Origin: Hyphomicrobium sp.
Lineage (GTDB): Bacteria; Pseudomonadota; Alphaproteobacteria; Rhizobiales; Hyphomicrobiaceae
Length of the DNA stretch: 64,000 nucleotides
Direction: 5' to 3'
Assembly: GCA_003987725.1 (NCBI GenBank)
Contig: RXJH01000003.1
Span: forward strand, 248,001 to 312,000
Position 1 is the stretch's first letter, and every line of letters begins with the position of its first letter. Under the pieces are notes generated by a model. The model had not been told where the DNA came from. It made no database searches and worked only from the letters and a program-made list of their open reading frames with translations. Positions 8,909 to 18,010 of the stretch are shown here, in pieces. Made by a program: the position numbers and the translations under genes.

Positions 8909-11900
8909 ATGTCTCTGCCACGCTTCTCTCTCACGCATCCACATTCAGTGGCAGCAATCATTATCCTTGTGTGCCTGCTCGGCTTCGGCGCGGTGTCGCG
9001 CATGCCGACGGACATTTTTCCCGAAATCAACATCCCTGTGGTCAGTGTCGTTTGGACCTACAGCGGGATGAGCGCGGAAGAAATGCAGGATCGTATCCTC
9101 ATCAAGCACGAGCGGCAGATGGCATCGCTCGTCGATGATATCGAGCGCATCGAAGCGAACAGCTACACAGGTGTCGGCGTTATCAAAGTCTACCTTCACG
9201 AGGGCGCGGATGTAAGTCGGGCCATTACGCAGCTTTCGAGTTGCGCGCAGACGGTTCTGAAGAGCATGCCGCGCAACATCACGCCGCCACTTATCGTTCG
9301 TTACAGCGCAACTGATGTTTCCGTCATCCAGCTAAGCCTCGCGAGCCGGTTCTTGCCGGATTCGCGTCTGACAGACCTCGGTCAGCAGGTGCTACGGCCT
9401 AACCTGGCGGTCGTGCACGGTGCCCAGGTTCCTTATCCCTACGGCGGCAAGATCCGAGTCATTATGGTGGATCTCAATCCCAACGAATTGCAGGCGCGTG
9501 GGCTGACGCCTGCCGACGTCTCCGATGCGCTGGCGAAACAGAACATCATTGTTCCGTCGGGCGACGTCAAAGTCGGCGCCAAGGATTATCCGGTAACGAT
9601 GAACAATACGCCCGAGGTGATTTCGGCGATTTCAAATTTTCCCATCAAACAGATCGACGGCAAGACGATTTTCGTTCGCGATGTCGCCGACGTTCATGAT
9701 GGACACCAGATACAAACGAATTCGGTCAGCCAAAACGGTGCGCCGGGCGCACTCATGCTCGTACGAAAAACGGGCGGGGCATCGACGCTCGACGTTATCG
9801 ACGGGGTCAAGGCGGCGCTACCGGATCTGCGACGCATGATGCCGGACGGCGTGTCGATCAAGGCGATTTTCGATCAGTCGATCTTTGTGAAGGCCGCACT
9901 CAACAGCGTCGTGATGGGCGGCTTGATGGCCGCCGGATTGACGGCATTGATGATCCTTTTGTTCCTCGGCAACTGGCGGCTCACGATCATCATTCTGGCA
10001 TCTATCCCGCTGTCGATCATAGCGGCGTTGCTGATGCTCTACCTCGCGGGGCAGACACTTAACACGATGACACTTGGCGGGTTCGCGCTAGCCGTCGGCA
10101 TACTTGTCGATAACGCGACGGTCGTTATCGAGAATATCGAGCGGCACGTCGGATTGGGCGAGGAACTCGAGGAAGCCATTCTGAACGGAACATCGGAGGT
10201 CGGAATTCCGACGCTGCTTTCGACGTTATCAATCAGCGTCGTATTCGTGCCGGTCTTCCTTCTTACGGGCACAGCGAAATATCTGTTCTCGCCGCTATCG
10301 CTGTCGGTCATCCTTTCGCTTGTCGCCAGTCTTCTTCTGTCGTTCACGCTTGTTCCGGTGCTCTTCAAGTATCTCATGCGGTCACAGGTCGGAAAGCACA
10401 GCAACGGCCATGCCGATACGAGCAAGGGGTCGCGCTTCAATCCTTTCAGCATCATCCATCGTGGCTTCGAGAACGGCTTCAATGCGTTCCGTGAGCGATA
10501 TCGCAATGCCGTTTCGTGGTGTGTAACGAACCCATTGCCGACAACCATATTCTTTGCTGCCCTACTTGGCGTTGCCGTGCTTCCACTGCGAAGTCTTGGA
10601 ATGGACTTCTTCCCGCAAATCGACGCGGGGCAAATGCGCCTGCACGTTCGCGCGCCGCCGGGAACCCGTATCGAAGATACGCAAAAGTACTTCAGCGAAG
10701 TTGAGGACGCGATACGCAAGATTGTCGGCAACGATCAGATCGACGTCATTCTGGATAACATCGGATTGCCTTACAGCGGCATCAACATCGCGCTGAGCGA
10801 TACCGCGACGGTTGGGCCGATGGACGGCGAGATCCTCGTGTCATTGAATGAAAAGCACACATCGACGCCCGCTCACATTGCCGAGCTTCGCCGCAAACTG
10901 CCCCGTCTCTTTCCCGAGCTTCAGTTCTTTTTTCAACCGGCCGACATCGTCAATCAGGTATTGAATTTCGGTCAGCCCGCACCGATTGACGTTCGCGTTT
11001 CGGGACGCGATGCCGATATGACATTCGCGCTTGCCTCGAAAATTGCGCGCGATTTGAGATCAGTGCCCGGCATAGTAGATTCTCACGTCTTCCAGGTGCC
11101 GGACGCACCCGCCATTAAGGTCGATGTCGACCGGACGAAGGCACGAGATCTCAATCTCGAGCAACATGGGCTTGCAAATGATGTGCTTGTCACGCTCAAC
11201 TCGAGCGCGCAGGTCTCACCGAATTTCTGGCTAAACCCACACAATAACGTCAGTTATCCACTCGTCGTCCAAACGCCGACATATCGCGTCAAATCAACGA
11301 AAGACCTGTGGACGCTTCCAGTAACGGCTCCTGGAGGCAAAGAATCCCAACTGCTGATGAACGTCGCGAAGTTCGGACGAACGAAAGTGCCGATGGTCGT
11401 GTCGCAGCTCAACATCGCGCCCGTGTTCGATGTGGACGCGGATGTCCAAGGCCGCGATCTCGCTTCTGCGGCCGATGCCATCGATAAGCTTCTCGCGAAG
11501 GACCGCCCTGATCCTTCAAGCGGCATCAAGGTGACCCTCAGCGGCCAGATCGAGACGATGCGAGAGAGCTTCACGGGGCTTTTCGGAGGTATGGGGCTCG
11601 CGATTGTCCTCGTCTTCCTGCTTCTCGTGATCAACTTCCAAAGCTGGCTCGATCCGCTCATCGTTCTTATGGCCGTACCATTTGCGCTCGCAGGTATCGT
11701 ATGGATGCTCTTGATTACCGGCACACACGTCAGCGTTCCGGCCCTTATGGGCAGCCTGATGTGCATAGGACTGACCACGGCCAACGGCATCCTGGTCTTG
11801 ACCTTCGCAAACCAGCAAGCCGAGCTAGGCGTCGATCCGATGCACGCGGCCATAGAGGCCGGCTACACTCGCCTGAGGCCTGTCCTGATGACCGCCGGCG

Positions 11901-12103
11901 CCATGATCCTCGGCATGATTCCGATGGCACTGGGTGTCGGTGAAGGCGGCGAGCAGAACGCGCCCCTCGCCCGAGCGGTCATCGGCGGTCTTTTGCTGGC
12001 GACAGTCGCAACGTTGATCTTCGTTCCCACCCTATACCGGCTTCTGCGCCGCGACACTTCTCGGAAAACCGAACACCGGAGGCTGCCCCTTGCGCATGCT
12101 TAG
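8909..12103 (+). CDS. RND efflux permease of a divergent AcrB-like subfamily
   Basis: 1064 residues from ATG 8909. GGAG lies 12 bases upstream; a TTG at 8882 is the alternative. The family architecture is complete: two halves of membrane helices and large periplasmic loops, with R-M-P-T-D-I-F-P-E-I-N-I-P near the start. Two proton-relay positions differ from AcrB. The helix-4 pair reads V-D-N-A-T-V-V-I-E-N instead of D-D, and the helix-10 lysine is replaced in T-T-A-N-G-I-L-V-L-T-F-A. This matches a separate RND subfamily found with NodT-type channels rather than the multidrug group. It heads a three-gene operon with adaptor and outer-membrane factor. The substrate is unknown. Confidence 0.92.
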   Translation: MSLPRFSLTHPHSVAAIIILVCLLGFGAVSRMPTDIFPEINIPVVSVVWTYSGMSAEEMQDRILIKHERQMASLVDDIERIEANSYTGVGVIKVYLHEGADVSRAITQLSSCAQTVLKSMPRNITPPLIVRYSATDVSVIQLSLASRFLPDSRLTDLGQQVLRPNLAVVHGAQVPYPYGGKIRVIMVDLNPNELQARGLTPADVSDALAKQNIIVPSGDVKVGAKDYPVTMNNTPEVISAISNFPIKQIDGKTIFVRDVADVHDGHQIQTNSVSQNGAPGALMLVRKTGGASTLDVIDGVKAALPDLRRMMPDGVSIKAIFDQSIFVKAALNSVVMGGLMAAGLTALMILLFLGNWRLTIIILASIPLSIIAALLMLYLAGQTLNTMTLGGFALAVGILVDNATVVIENIERHVGLGEELEEAILNGTSEVGIPTLLSTLSISVVFVPVFLLTGTAKYLFSPLSLSVILSLVASLLLSFTLVPVLFKYLMRSQVGKHSNGHADTSKGSRFNPFSIIHRGFENGFNAFRERYRNAVSWCVTNPLPTTIFFAALLGVAVLPLRSLGMDFFPQIDAGQMRLHVRAPPGTRIEDTQKYFSEVEDAIRKIVGNDQIDVILDNIGLPYSGINIALSDTATVGPMDGEILVSLNEKHTSTPAHIAELRRKLPRLFPELQFFFQPADIVNQVLNFGQPAPIDVRVSGRDADMTFALASKIARDLRSVPGIVDSHVFQVPDAPAIKVDVDRTKARDLNLEQHGLANDVLVTLNSSAQVSPNFWLNPHNNVSYPLVVQTPTYRVKSTKDLWTLPVTAPGGKESQLLMNVAKFGRTKVPMVVSQLNIAPVFDVDADVQGRDLASAADAIDKLLAKDRPDPSSGIKVTLSGQIETMRESFTGLFGGMGLAIVLVFLLLVINFQSWLDPLIVLMAVPFALAGIVWMLLITGTHVSVPALMGSLMCIGLTTANGILVLTFANQQAELGVDPMHAAIEAGYTRLRPVLMTAGAMILGMIPMALGVGEGGEQNAPLARAVIGGLLLATVATLIFVPTLYRLLRRDTSRKTEHRRLPLAHA

Positions 12104-13412
12104 AAAAGGCGAGACGTCCGCCAACGCCGCTCAGCCGGAAGCTTCGGAAGCGGATCCACTCGCGCCCGCGGATTTCCCGCCGAAAGAGCCCCTCGCAAAG
12201 GTGGCGGCGCAGGAATATCCGAAATCGACCGGGCGCTGGATGCTGTTGACCGCACTCGTCATCGTGTTCGGTTTGACAACAGCATTCTTCGAAGTCAGCC
12301 GCATCAGAGCGCGTGAGACTGATACTCTCGAACAGGAAACGCGAAAAGCGGCATCGACGTTGCCGTTGGTTGATGTGGCGACTGCGAAAGCGGGCCCAAC
12401 ATTCAAATCGCTTGTACTTCCTGGTGACACCGCGGCTTGGTACCGAACGACGCTCTACTCACGGGTCAACGGCTATCTTTCCGATTGGAAGGTTGACATC
12501 GGAGACCGGGTGAAGAAGGGCCAATTGTTGGCAACGATCGAGACGCCCGATCTTGATGCCCAGTTGGCTGCTGCGCGCGCCGAATTGGAAGCCGCGAAAG
12601 CGGAGGCCAAGGTCCGGAACGCCGATGCCGACTTTGCAAGAAGCAGCTATGATCGCTGGCGTGATTCGCCAAAAGGCGTCGTTTCAGACCAAGAACGTGA
12701 AGAGAAGAAGGCCGCGAACGACAGCAGCATCGCCAAGCTCAATGCCGCGACGGCGCAAGTCGCCGTCGACCAGGCAAAGGTTGATGGTCTGATGACACTT
12801 ACGCAGTATAAGAACGTTACGGCGCCATTCGACGGCATCATCACAGAGCGCCGTGTTGATCCCGGGGACTTGGTGACCGCAGGAAGCTCGGCGAGCACGT
12901 CGCCCCTCTTCGTCATCCAGCAGACAGATCAGATTCGCATCTTTTCGCGAGTCCCGCAGGGCGTGGCCGAGCGACTTTCCGTCGGGTCAACCGTGAAGGT
13001 CATGACAGCAGATGGAGCGGACCGCGCTTACGAGGGCAAGATCGCGCGGACGACAGCATCGGTAGATCCGCACGCCCGGACCATGCTCATTGAAGTGGAC
13101 TTGCCGAACGCGAATTATGCTCTTTCGCCGGGCATGTATGTCCGCGCAGAATTCCAGGTGGGGCAGGCATCGGGCATCGAAATACCGGCCGCGGCACTTC
13201 TGTTTCGCGCGAAGGGACCGCAGGTCGCCGTCGTCGAAGACGGGAAGATCATTTTCAAGAACGTGACCATTGCAAGCGACGAGGGCGATAACGTCGAGCT
13301 TGCTTCAGGCACCATCAAAGTCGGAGATCGCGTGGCGCTCAATATCAATAGCCAAATATCGGACGGCGACAAAGTCGCCATCAATAACGACACTGCCAAG
13401 GCTCAAAGCTGA
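12090..13412 (+). CDS. RND efflux periplasmic adaptor subunit
   Basis: 440 residues. TTG 12090 sits 7 bases after GGAGG and overlaps the pump gene by 14 bases; ATG 12096 is possible but worse spaced. One membrane helix at about residues 50-68 anchors it. A lipoyl/barrel-sandwich half follows (S-R-V-N-G-Y-L ... D-I-G-D-R-V-K-K-G-Q-L-L), then an alpha-helical hairpin rich in Ala/Lys/Glu, the second lipoyl half (V-T-A-P-F-D-G-I-I-T-E-R-R-V-D-P-G-D) and a beta-barrel. This is the HlyD/AcrA order. It should connect the pump encoded just upstream to the NodT-like channel just downstream. Confidence 0.92.
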   Translation: MRMLRKGETSANAAQPEASEADPLAPADFPPKEPLAKVAAQEYPKSTGRWMLLTALVIVFGLTTAFFEVSRIRARETDTLEQETRKAASTLPLVDVATAKAGPTFKSLVLPGDTAAWYRTTLYSRVNGYLSDWKVDIGDRVKKGQLLATIETPDLDAQLAAARAELEAAKAEAKVRNADADFARSSYDRWRDSPKGVVSDQEREEKKAANDSSIAKLNAATAQVAVDQAKVDGLMTLTQYKNVTAPFDGIITERRVDPGDLVTAGSSASTSPLFVIQQTDQIRIFSRVPQGVAERLSVGSTVKVMTADGADRAYEGKIARTTASVDPHARTMLIEVDLPNANYALSPGMYVRAEFQVGQASGIEIPAAALLFRAKGPQVAVVEDGKIIFKNVTIASDEGDNVELASGTIKVGDRVALNINSQISDGDKVAINNDTAKAQS

Positions 13413-14944
13413 TGGCGGGTGGGGGGGGACTTAGATTTCTGGCGGCGATCCTGGCCGGAGGGCTATCGGGCTGCGCAGTTGGGCCGGATTACCTGCTTCC
13501 GCATATCGGAGCGCCGGGAATGTTCACGACCAGCAGCATCGCCGATCAAGGCGCGGTTCGATCAATCATCCAATCCTCCTCCCCGGAGATCGTCCGTTGG
13601 TGGACACTCCTCAAGGATCCTCAACTCGGATCGCTTATCGAACGCGCGATCGCCGCCAACCCGGACATCGAGATCGCCGCAAATCACATCCGCGCTGCTC
13701 GCGCGAATGAAGTCGCGGTCCGCGGTCTCGCCCTGCCCTTCGTAGAGGCCAATGCAGCGGCCGCTCGCGGCACGGGTACAAACTCGACAAAGGGGCGTGT
13801 CGCCGGCCCGCTCAACGCGGCGACGAATACCACCGGTCTCAAAGAAATCACGCACGTCGCTGGGTTTGACGCCGGCTGGGAGCTCGACTTTTTCGGCAAA
13901 GACAGGCGCGCGTACGAGGCGGCCCAATACTCGACGGACGTTGCGGTCGAGCAACGACACGCCGTTCTGGTCTCTGTCGTCGCGGAAGTCGCCAAAGCCT
14001 ATATCGAGACGCGAGGCATTCAGGCCAAGATCAAAGCCTCGAATGAGAACGTTGCGCGCGCGCAGAGAACTTACGATCTGATGAAGACGCGTTTCGACCG
14101 CGGCTTGACAAACGAGCTGGACTTCAAGCTTGCGTCGCGTCAGCTAGCCACGCTCAAGGCGCAACTCGCGCCGCTTTCTGCCGATGAATACGCCGGCTGT
14201 GCACGCATCGCCGTTCTCCTCGGCACTTATTCCGGCGGCGTTTGCCAGGAGCTCAAGAGTGTCAAGAAAATTCCGGACACTCCTGATCGCCTGAAGACAG
14301 GTTTGCCTGTCGACGTGATCCGCAGGCGGCCTGACGTGCGGGCGGCAGAGCGTCAGCTCGCCGTCGAGACGGCAAGGATCGGCGTCGCCGTTGCAGATCT
14401 ATTCCCGCGCTTGCAAATTACGGCTGGCGGCGGCCTTCAAGGGCAGGGCATCGGTGTCGTGCCGGTCGTGACGAAGAGCATCTATTCCGTCGGACCGTCG
14501 GTCTATTGGCCGCTCCTCGATTTTGGTACGCTCGACTCCCTCGTGCACATTCAACAGCTGCAGGCCGATGCGCAGTATTTGACCTATCAGCGCGTGATCA
14601 TCTCGAGCGTCGAAGAGGTTAACGTCGCGCTGTCACGATATCGGGCCGCGATGGCGACGCTCCAATCGCTCGCCAAGGCCGTCAAGGAAAGCAAGGGTGC
14701 GGTCGATCTTTCGACCGCGCGTTACGATCGGGGCGTCACAGATTCCTTATACGTGCTCGATGCCGAGCGGCAAGACGACGAGCTTGAGCTTCAGTATGTC
14801 CAGGCAAAGGCCGATGCGGCGATTGCCTTCGTTGCAGTTTACAAAGCTCTCGGAGGTGGCTGGGAAATGTTTGATCAGGACTTGCCGGCGCCTCGCGCTC
14901 TTCCAGCGGTTCTCGCGGCCTACGAACATTTGCACGACCGTTGA
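13412..14944 (+). CDS. Outer-membrane efflux lipoprotein, NodT/OprM family
   Basis: 510 residues. The ATG overlaps the TGA of the adaptor gene (TGATG). The signal peptide ends in a lipobox L-S-G-C with C21 as the lipidated residue, followed by A-V-G-P-D-Y, the standard start of NodT-type factors. Two OEP repeats follow: P-F-V-E-A-N-A-A ... G-W-E-L-D-F-F-G-K in the first, L-P-V-D-V-I-R-R-R-P-D-V-R-A-A-E-R-Q-L between them, and a second helical half. It should trimerise into the exit duct of the RND pump encoded upstream. The start codon is followed by a run of eight G (13421-13428), a possible slippage site. Confidence 0.92.
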   Translation: MAGGGGLRFLAAILAGGLSGCAVGPDYLLPHIGAPGMFTTSSIADQGAVRSIIQSSSPEIVRWWTLLKDPQLGSLIERAIAANPDIEIAANHIRAARANEVAVRGLALPFVEANAAAARGTGTNSTKGRVAGPLNAATNTTGLKEITHVAGFDAGWELDFFGKDRRAYEAAQYSTDVAVEQRHAVLVSVVAEVAKAYIETRGIQAKIKASNENVARAQRTYDLMKTRFDRGLTNELDFKLASRQLATLKAQLAPLSADEYAGCARIAVLLGTYSGGVCQELKSVKKIPDTPDRLKTGLPVDVIRRRPDVRAAERQLAVETARIGVAVADLFPRLQITAGGGLQGQGIGVVPVVTKSIYSVGPSVYWPLLDFGTLDSLVHIQQLQADAQYLTYQRVIISSVEEVNVALSRYRAAMATLQSLAKAVKESKGAVDLSTARYDRGVTDSLYVLDAERQDDELELQYVQAKADAAIAFVAVYKALGGGWEMFDQDLPAPRALPAVLAAYEHLHDR

Positions 14945-14986
14945 AGGACGAGCGCGTCTGCGCTGCTCCCCGCAATGGGCAATAAA

Positions 14987-15766
14987 TTATTTCGAGGTCG
15001 TTGCGATCGATGAGTTCGGCGAACGAAGCAGAGCGGCCCGTGCTCTCTCAAGAGCGAGTTTGTCTGCGATTGCCGCGTTGTTCATGGGATCGACTTCGAG
15101 AACATGATCGAAATCGCTTTCGGCGCTCTGCACGTCGCCGGCCGCCGCACGTGCATTTCCGCGTGCGATGTAAGCACTCAGAAACTTTCCATCGAGAGCG
15201 ATCGTCCGATTATAGTCACGGATCGCATCATTCCAGCGGCCGAGCGCCTTGAAAGCATTTCCCCGATTGAAATACAGCCGCGGCTCATTGGGCCAAATCT
15301 CAAGCGCGCGATTATAGTTGGCAATTGCTCCGTCGAAATCACCCTCGGCCTTGTAGATATTCGCTAGGTTATTGTAAGCGCGGGTGGCGAGCGGGTCGAT
15401 GTTGATCGCTTTGCGGTAGTCCGCTATCGCGCGGTCGTAATCTCGCTCCGAAGCAAATGCGATCGCGCGGGCTTCATAGGCATTAGCGTCTTGCGGTGAG
15501 AGCGCGATCGCCGTGTTGAAGTCGGAGATGGCCTTTCTAAGGTCATTCGTCGCGAAATAGGCGAGACCGCGATTGATATAGGCGATCTTGACCTTCGTGG
15601 AATCTGAAGGGCCGCTCTCGATCACCACTGTGCACGCAAAGACATGCTGTGCTGGTGTCGGCGCATCGGCACACGGGTCCGCATGTTGGGTAAACGCGGC
15701 AGCCGGAGACAAACAGGCTCCTGCAAGTATCGCGAAAACGCTCGCCGATGTGCGCAACAAACGCAT
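14987..15766 (-). CDS. Secreted tetratricopeptide-repeat protein
   Basis: 259 residues with a signal peptide ending near A-A-A-F-T. The mature part carries at least five consecutive TPR units from about residue 60 to 240, each with the A-Y-x-x-R-G / D-Y-x-x-A-I-x-x-Y-x-x-A-I-x-x-x-P pattern, giving a periplasmic protein-protein interaction scaffold. Two cysteines (D-P-C-A-D-A and F-A-C-T) near the N-terminus may form a disulfide, as in many alphaproteobacterial secreted TPR proteins. It is convergent with the efflux operon, only 42 bases away. No partner can be named. Confidence 0.85.
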   Translation of the reverse strand: MRLLRTSASVFAILAGACLSPAAAFTQHADPCADAPTPAQHVFACTVVIESGPSDSTKVKIAYINRGLAYFATNDLRKAISDFNTAIALSPQDANAYEARAIAFASERDYDRAIADYRKAINIDPLATRAYNNLANIYKAEGDFDGAIANYNRALEIWPNEPRLYFNRGNAFKALGRWNDAIRDYNRTIALDGKFLSAYIARGNARAAAGDVQSAESDFDHVLEVDPMNNAAIADKLALERARAALLRSPNSSIATTSK

Positions 15767-15986
15767 TTCGCATCGTCTCCGATAATATCGCGAGCGATGT
15801 CAGACGCCGGAATGGTTTCGTAAAGGTCCCGAAATCTTCCGCTCCCTTATGGTCCTGCACGGTGCTGTTGGATTTTCAAAGATCCGTATGAATACGGAGC
15901 AGCCTTTTCCGAGGGTGCGCTACCGATACGACGAGGACCGATCTCTCACGATATAGCGATATGGAAATAGATATCGGGGGATCGCT

Positions 15987-16931
15987 ATGGGAAAATTGAA
16001 AACTTTCGGCACGCCGCTCGCTTTGTGCGCACTTTGCGCGCCGCCGGCCGTAGCGGGCGATTTGACAGGTTCCGCACTACGGGATCTGAACATGCCGGCT
16101 CCAAGCTACCTTGGGGCCACCTCAGACGAGGATGCGACAGACGCCATACAAGATTTCTTCGCCCGCTGGCAGCAAATTGCGCGCGTCGCCAAAGCTTCGC
16201 AGCCGGATTGGATGACGCCGCTCGCCACCGTTACGCCGAGGCTCGAACAGGAGTTTCGTTCCGACCAATTTTTCGAGCAAATGGGGAACGGCGGCCATCT
16301 CAACGTCTACGACGGAGGCAAGGGCTTCGAATTCATACCGACGACGACGAATGAAGTCCTGATCAATCTTCCACCCTACGATCAACGCACGCACGTTAAG
16401 CAGGCCTCAGGTTGGGGCGATTGGCCGGCTTTCACCATCAAGCAACGTCTCATTAGCGCGAACAAGCAAGACGGCGATTATATCGTAACCGCTTTCTTCG
16501 GGGTCCAAGCGCCAACGGGAGACATTCCCTTTACCAATGACGCCTGGGTTGTGACGCCGACGCTCGCAGCAGGCAAGGGATGGGGCGATTTCGACATTCA
16601 GGCGACCGTCGGGGTTCCGATTCCCCTCGAACATGAAAACGAGATTGGGACCTCGATCGTGACGAACGTCGCCTTCCAGTACCACCTCGGCCAGTACTTC
16701 TGGCCGGAGTTCGAAGTCAACTATACCCATTGGGCCGACGGGGCACGCAGTGGCAAGGATCAGGTGTTCCTGACGCCGGGGCTCATCCTTGGCCGGTTCA
16801 AGGTTTGCGACGACAGCAATTTGATTATCGGCGCTGGTTATCAGTTCGCAGTCTCGCCGAAAACCACATCGCCGGTTCTCACGCCGACGTACGACAGCAA
16901 CTGGATCATCACGACAAGGCTTTCATTCTAA
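15987..16931 (+). CDS. Predicted outer-membrane beta-barrel protein of unknown function
   Basis: 314 residues with ATG 15987 after an atcggggg ribosome-binding stretch. A signal peptide ends A-V-A-G-D. Residues 45-90 look helical. The rest has alternating hydrophobic beta-strand patterns ending T-T-R-L-S-F, with a terminal phenylalanine typical of BAM substrates. Segments such as F-F-G-V-Q-A-P-T-G and L-T-P-G-L-I-L-G-R-F resemble transporter-like barrels, but I cannot assign a family. It is the last gene before the detached tRNA-Glu fragment at 16948, so it belongs to the flank rather than the island. Confidence 0.65.
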   Translation: MGKLKTFGTPLALCALCAPPAVAGDLTGSALRDLNMPAPSYLGATSDEDATDAIQDFFARWQQIARVAKASQPDWMTPLATVTPRLEQEFRSDQFFEQMGNGGHLNVYDGGKGFEFIPTTTNEVLINLPPYDQRTHVKQASGWGDWPAFTIKQRLISANKQDGDYIVTAFFGVQAPTGDIPFTNDAWVVTPTLAAGKGWGDFDIQATVGVPIPLEHENEIGTSIVTNVAFQYHLGQYFWPEFEVNYTHWADGARSGKDQVFLTPGLILGRFKVCDDSNLIIGAGYQFAVSPKTTSPVLTPTYDSNWIITTRLSF

Positions 16932-16947
16932 AGGCCCAGATCGTTCT

Positions 16948-16973
16948 GCAAAATTGTGGCGCCCCGTAGGGGA
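16948..16973. repeat. Left copy of 26-bp direct repeat: detached 3' end of tRNA-Glu (att-like site)
   Basis: These 26 bases are identical to 34432-34457 and in the same orientation. In the right copy, 17 of the bases form the 3' end of the intact tRNA-Glu(CTC) gene (part of the T arm, the acceptor strand, discriminator and CCA) and 9 lie beyond CCA. Here there is no tRNA body: the match stops at 16973. A detached tRNA 3' end as direct repeat to an intact tRNA is the usual mark of integration by a tyrosine recombinase. Confidence 0.8.
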
Positions 16974-17075
16974 GTTGGGCCGATCTTCAGAATCAATGTC
17001 TTGGCAAAAGGTTGGACACCAAAACTTCTCGGCTAATTCCATAGTATTTCGTCTGAAGTGTCCAACCGACGACGC
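16967..17075 (+). repeat. 109-bp repeat, copy A
   Basis: It aligns without gaps over 109 bases to 28672-28780, with 15 mismatches (86% identity). It contains a perfect 10-bp inverted repeat, GGTTGGACAC at 17010-17019 and GTGTCCAACC at 17058-17067. Its first seven bases overlap the end of the 26-bp tRNA-derived repeat. The ends recall terminal sequences of some insertion sequences, but no transposase is present, so the element type is unresolved. Confidence 0.8.
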
Positions 17076-17384
17076 CGTCGTTCGTCATCATACGGCGGTC
17101 GGGCCCGGCGACCGGCTGGTGAGCCTCGGGCTCGTGATCAGGAAGAACGGATCCAGCCGCCGGGCGTCGGATACAGGTTCACGTCACGAAAGAGGGCGGA
17201 GAAGCGTTGGCCGCGCTTTCCGTCGATCACCTTGAAGAATTGAAAGGCATACGTCCTGCTCTGCGCAAATCACTAAAGCAGTTTGAGCGCGGGTTCGGGC
17301 CGCAACGATACGGTTCCACCTAGCCGATGCACCTTTGCATAGTTGACCGGCCGAATAAATCATGTAGGCGGATTACTTTCGCAC
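17076..17384. other. Gap between repeat copy A and nasT
   Basis: Roughly 300 bases with no recognisable gene. Short frames here have no family features. An in-frame TTG at 17343 could extend NasT by 14 residues, but without a ribosome-binding site. The nasT promoter should lie here; I found no convincing motif. Confidence 0.5.
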
Positions 17385-18008
17385 ATGGATGAAGATATGG
17401 CGGCCGGGCAGAAGTCACTTTCCATTCTGGTCATCGACGAGAACCGTCTCCGCGCTTCCGTCATTGAAACGGGGTTGCGCGAAGCCGGCTACGACGACCT
17501 GACGATCGTCCACGATGTCATCGGTATCGCCCGGCGCATTGAGGAGATCCAGCCGGACGTCATCATGATCAATCTCGAAAACCCGAACCGCGACATGCTC
17601 GAGAACATGTTCCAGCTTTCGCGCGCCGTTAAGCGCCCGATCGCAATGTTCGTCGACCGTTCGGACAGCGCGTCGATCGAGGCGGCCGTGGAAGCGGGCG
17701 TCTCGGCCTATGTCGTCGACGGCCTCAAACGCGAGCGCGTCAAGCCAGTCCTCGACATGGCGATCAGCCGTTTCAATGCTTTCTCACGCATGTCGCGAGA
17801 ACTCGACGAGGCGCGCTCCGAACTCGAAAAGCGCAAGCTCGTCGAACGCGCCAAAGGCATTCTGATGTCGACGCGCGGCCTATCGGAGCAGCAGGCGTAC
17901 GCGCTGTTGCGGAAAACCGCCATGAGTCAGAACCGAAAGATTTCGGAAATCGCAGAAAGCCTGATCACAGCAGCGGGGCTCCTCGCACCACCCGGCGAGG
18001 AGGAGTGA
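17385..18008 (+). CDS. nasT: NasT-type ANTAR transcription antiterminator
   Basis: 207 residues from ATG 17385. A receiver-like domain (residues 12-125) is joined by a coiled coil (about 130-155) to a C-terminal ANTAR RNA-binding domain (about 140-196: L-V-E-R-A-K-G-I-L-M ... S-E-Q-Q-A-Y-A-L-L-R-K-T-A-M ... I-A-E-S-L-I). The family binds paired hairpins in nitrate/nitrite assimilation leaders and prevents termination. The usual phosphoacceptor position reads N63 (I-M-I-N-L-E-N-P), so control by phosphorylation is unlikely; the known alternative is sequestration by NasS, encoded immediately downstream. A likely target terminator lies before the transporter gene at 19437-19507. Confidence 0.88.
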   Translation: MDEDMAAGQKSLSILVIDENRLRASVIETGLREAGYDDLTIVHDVIGIARRIEEIQPDVIMINLENPNRDMLENMFQLSRAVKRPIAMFVDRSDSASIEAAVEAGVSAYVVDGLKRERVKPVLDMAISRFNAFSRMSRELDEARSELEKRKLVERAKGILMSTRGLSEQQAYALLRKTAMSQNRKISEIAESLITAAGLLAPPGEEE

Positions 18009-18010
18009 AA

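Noticed and set aside
17010-17067. Complete insertion sequence at the 109-bp repeats
   Set aside because: The inverted repeats resemble IS ends, but only 38 bases lie between them and no transposase is present.
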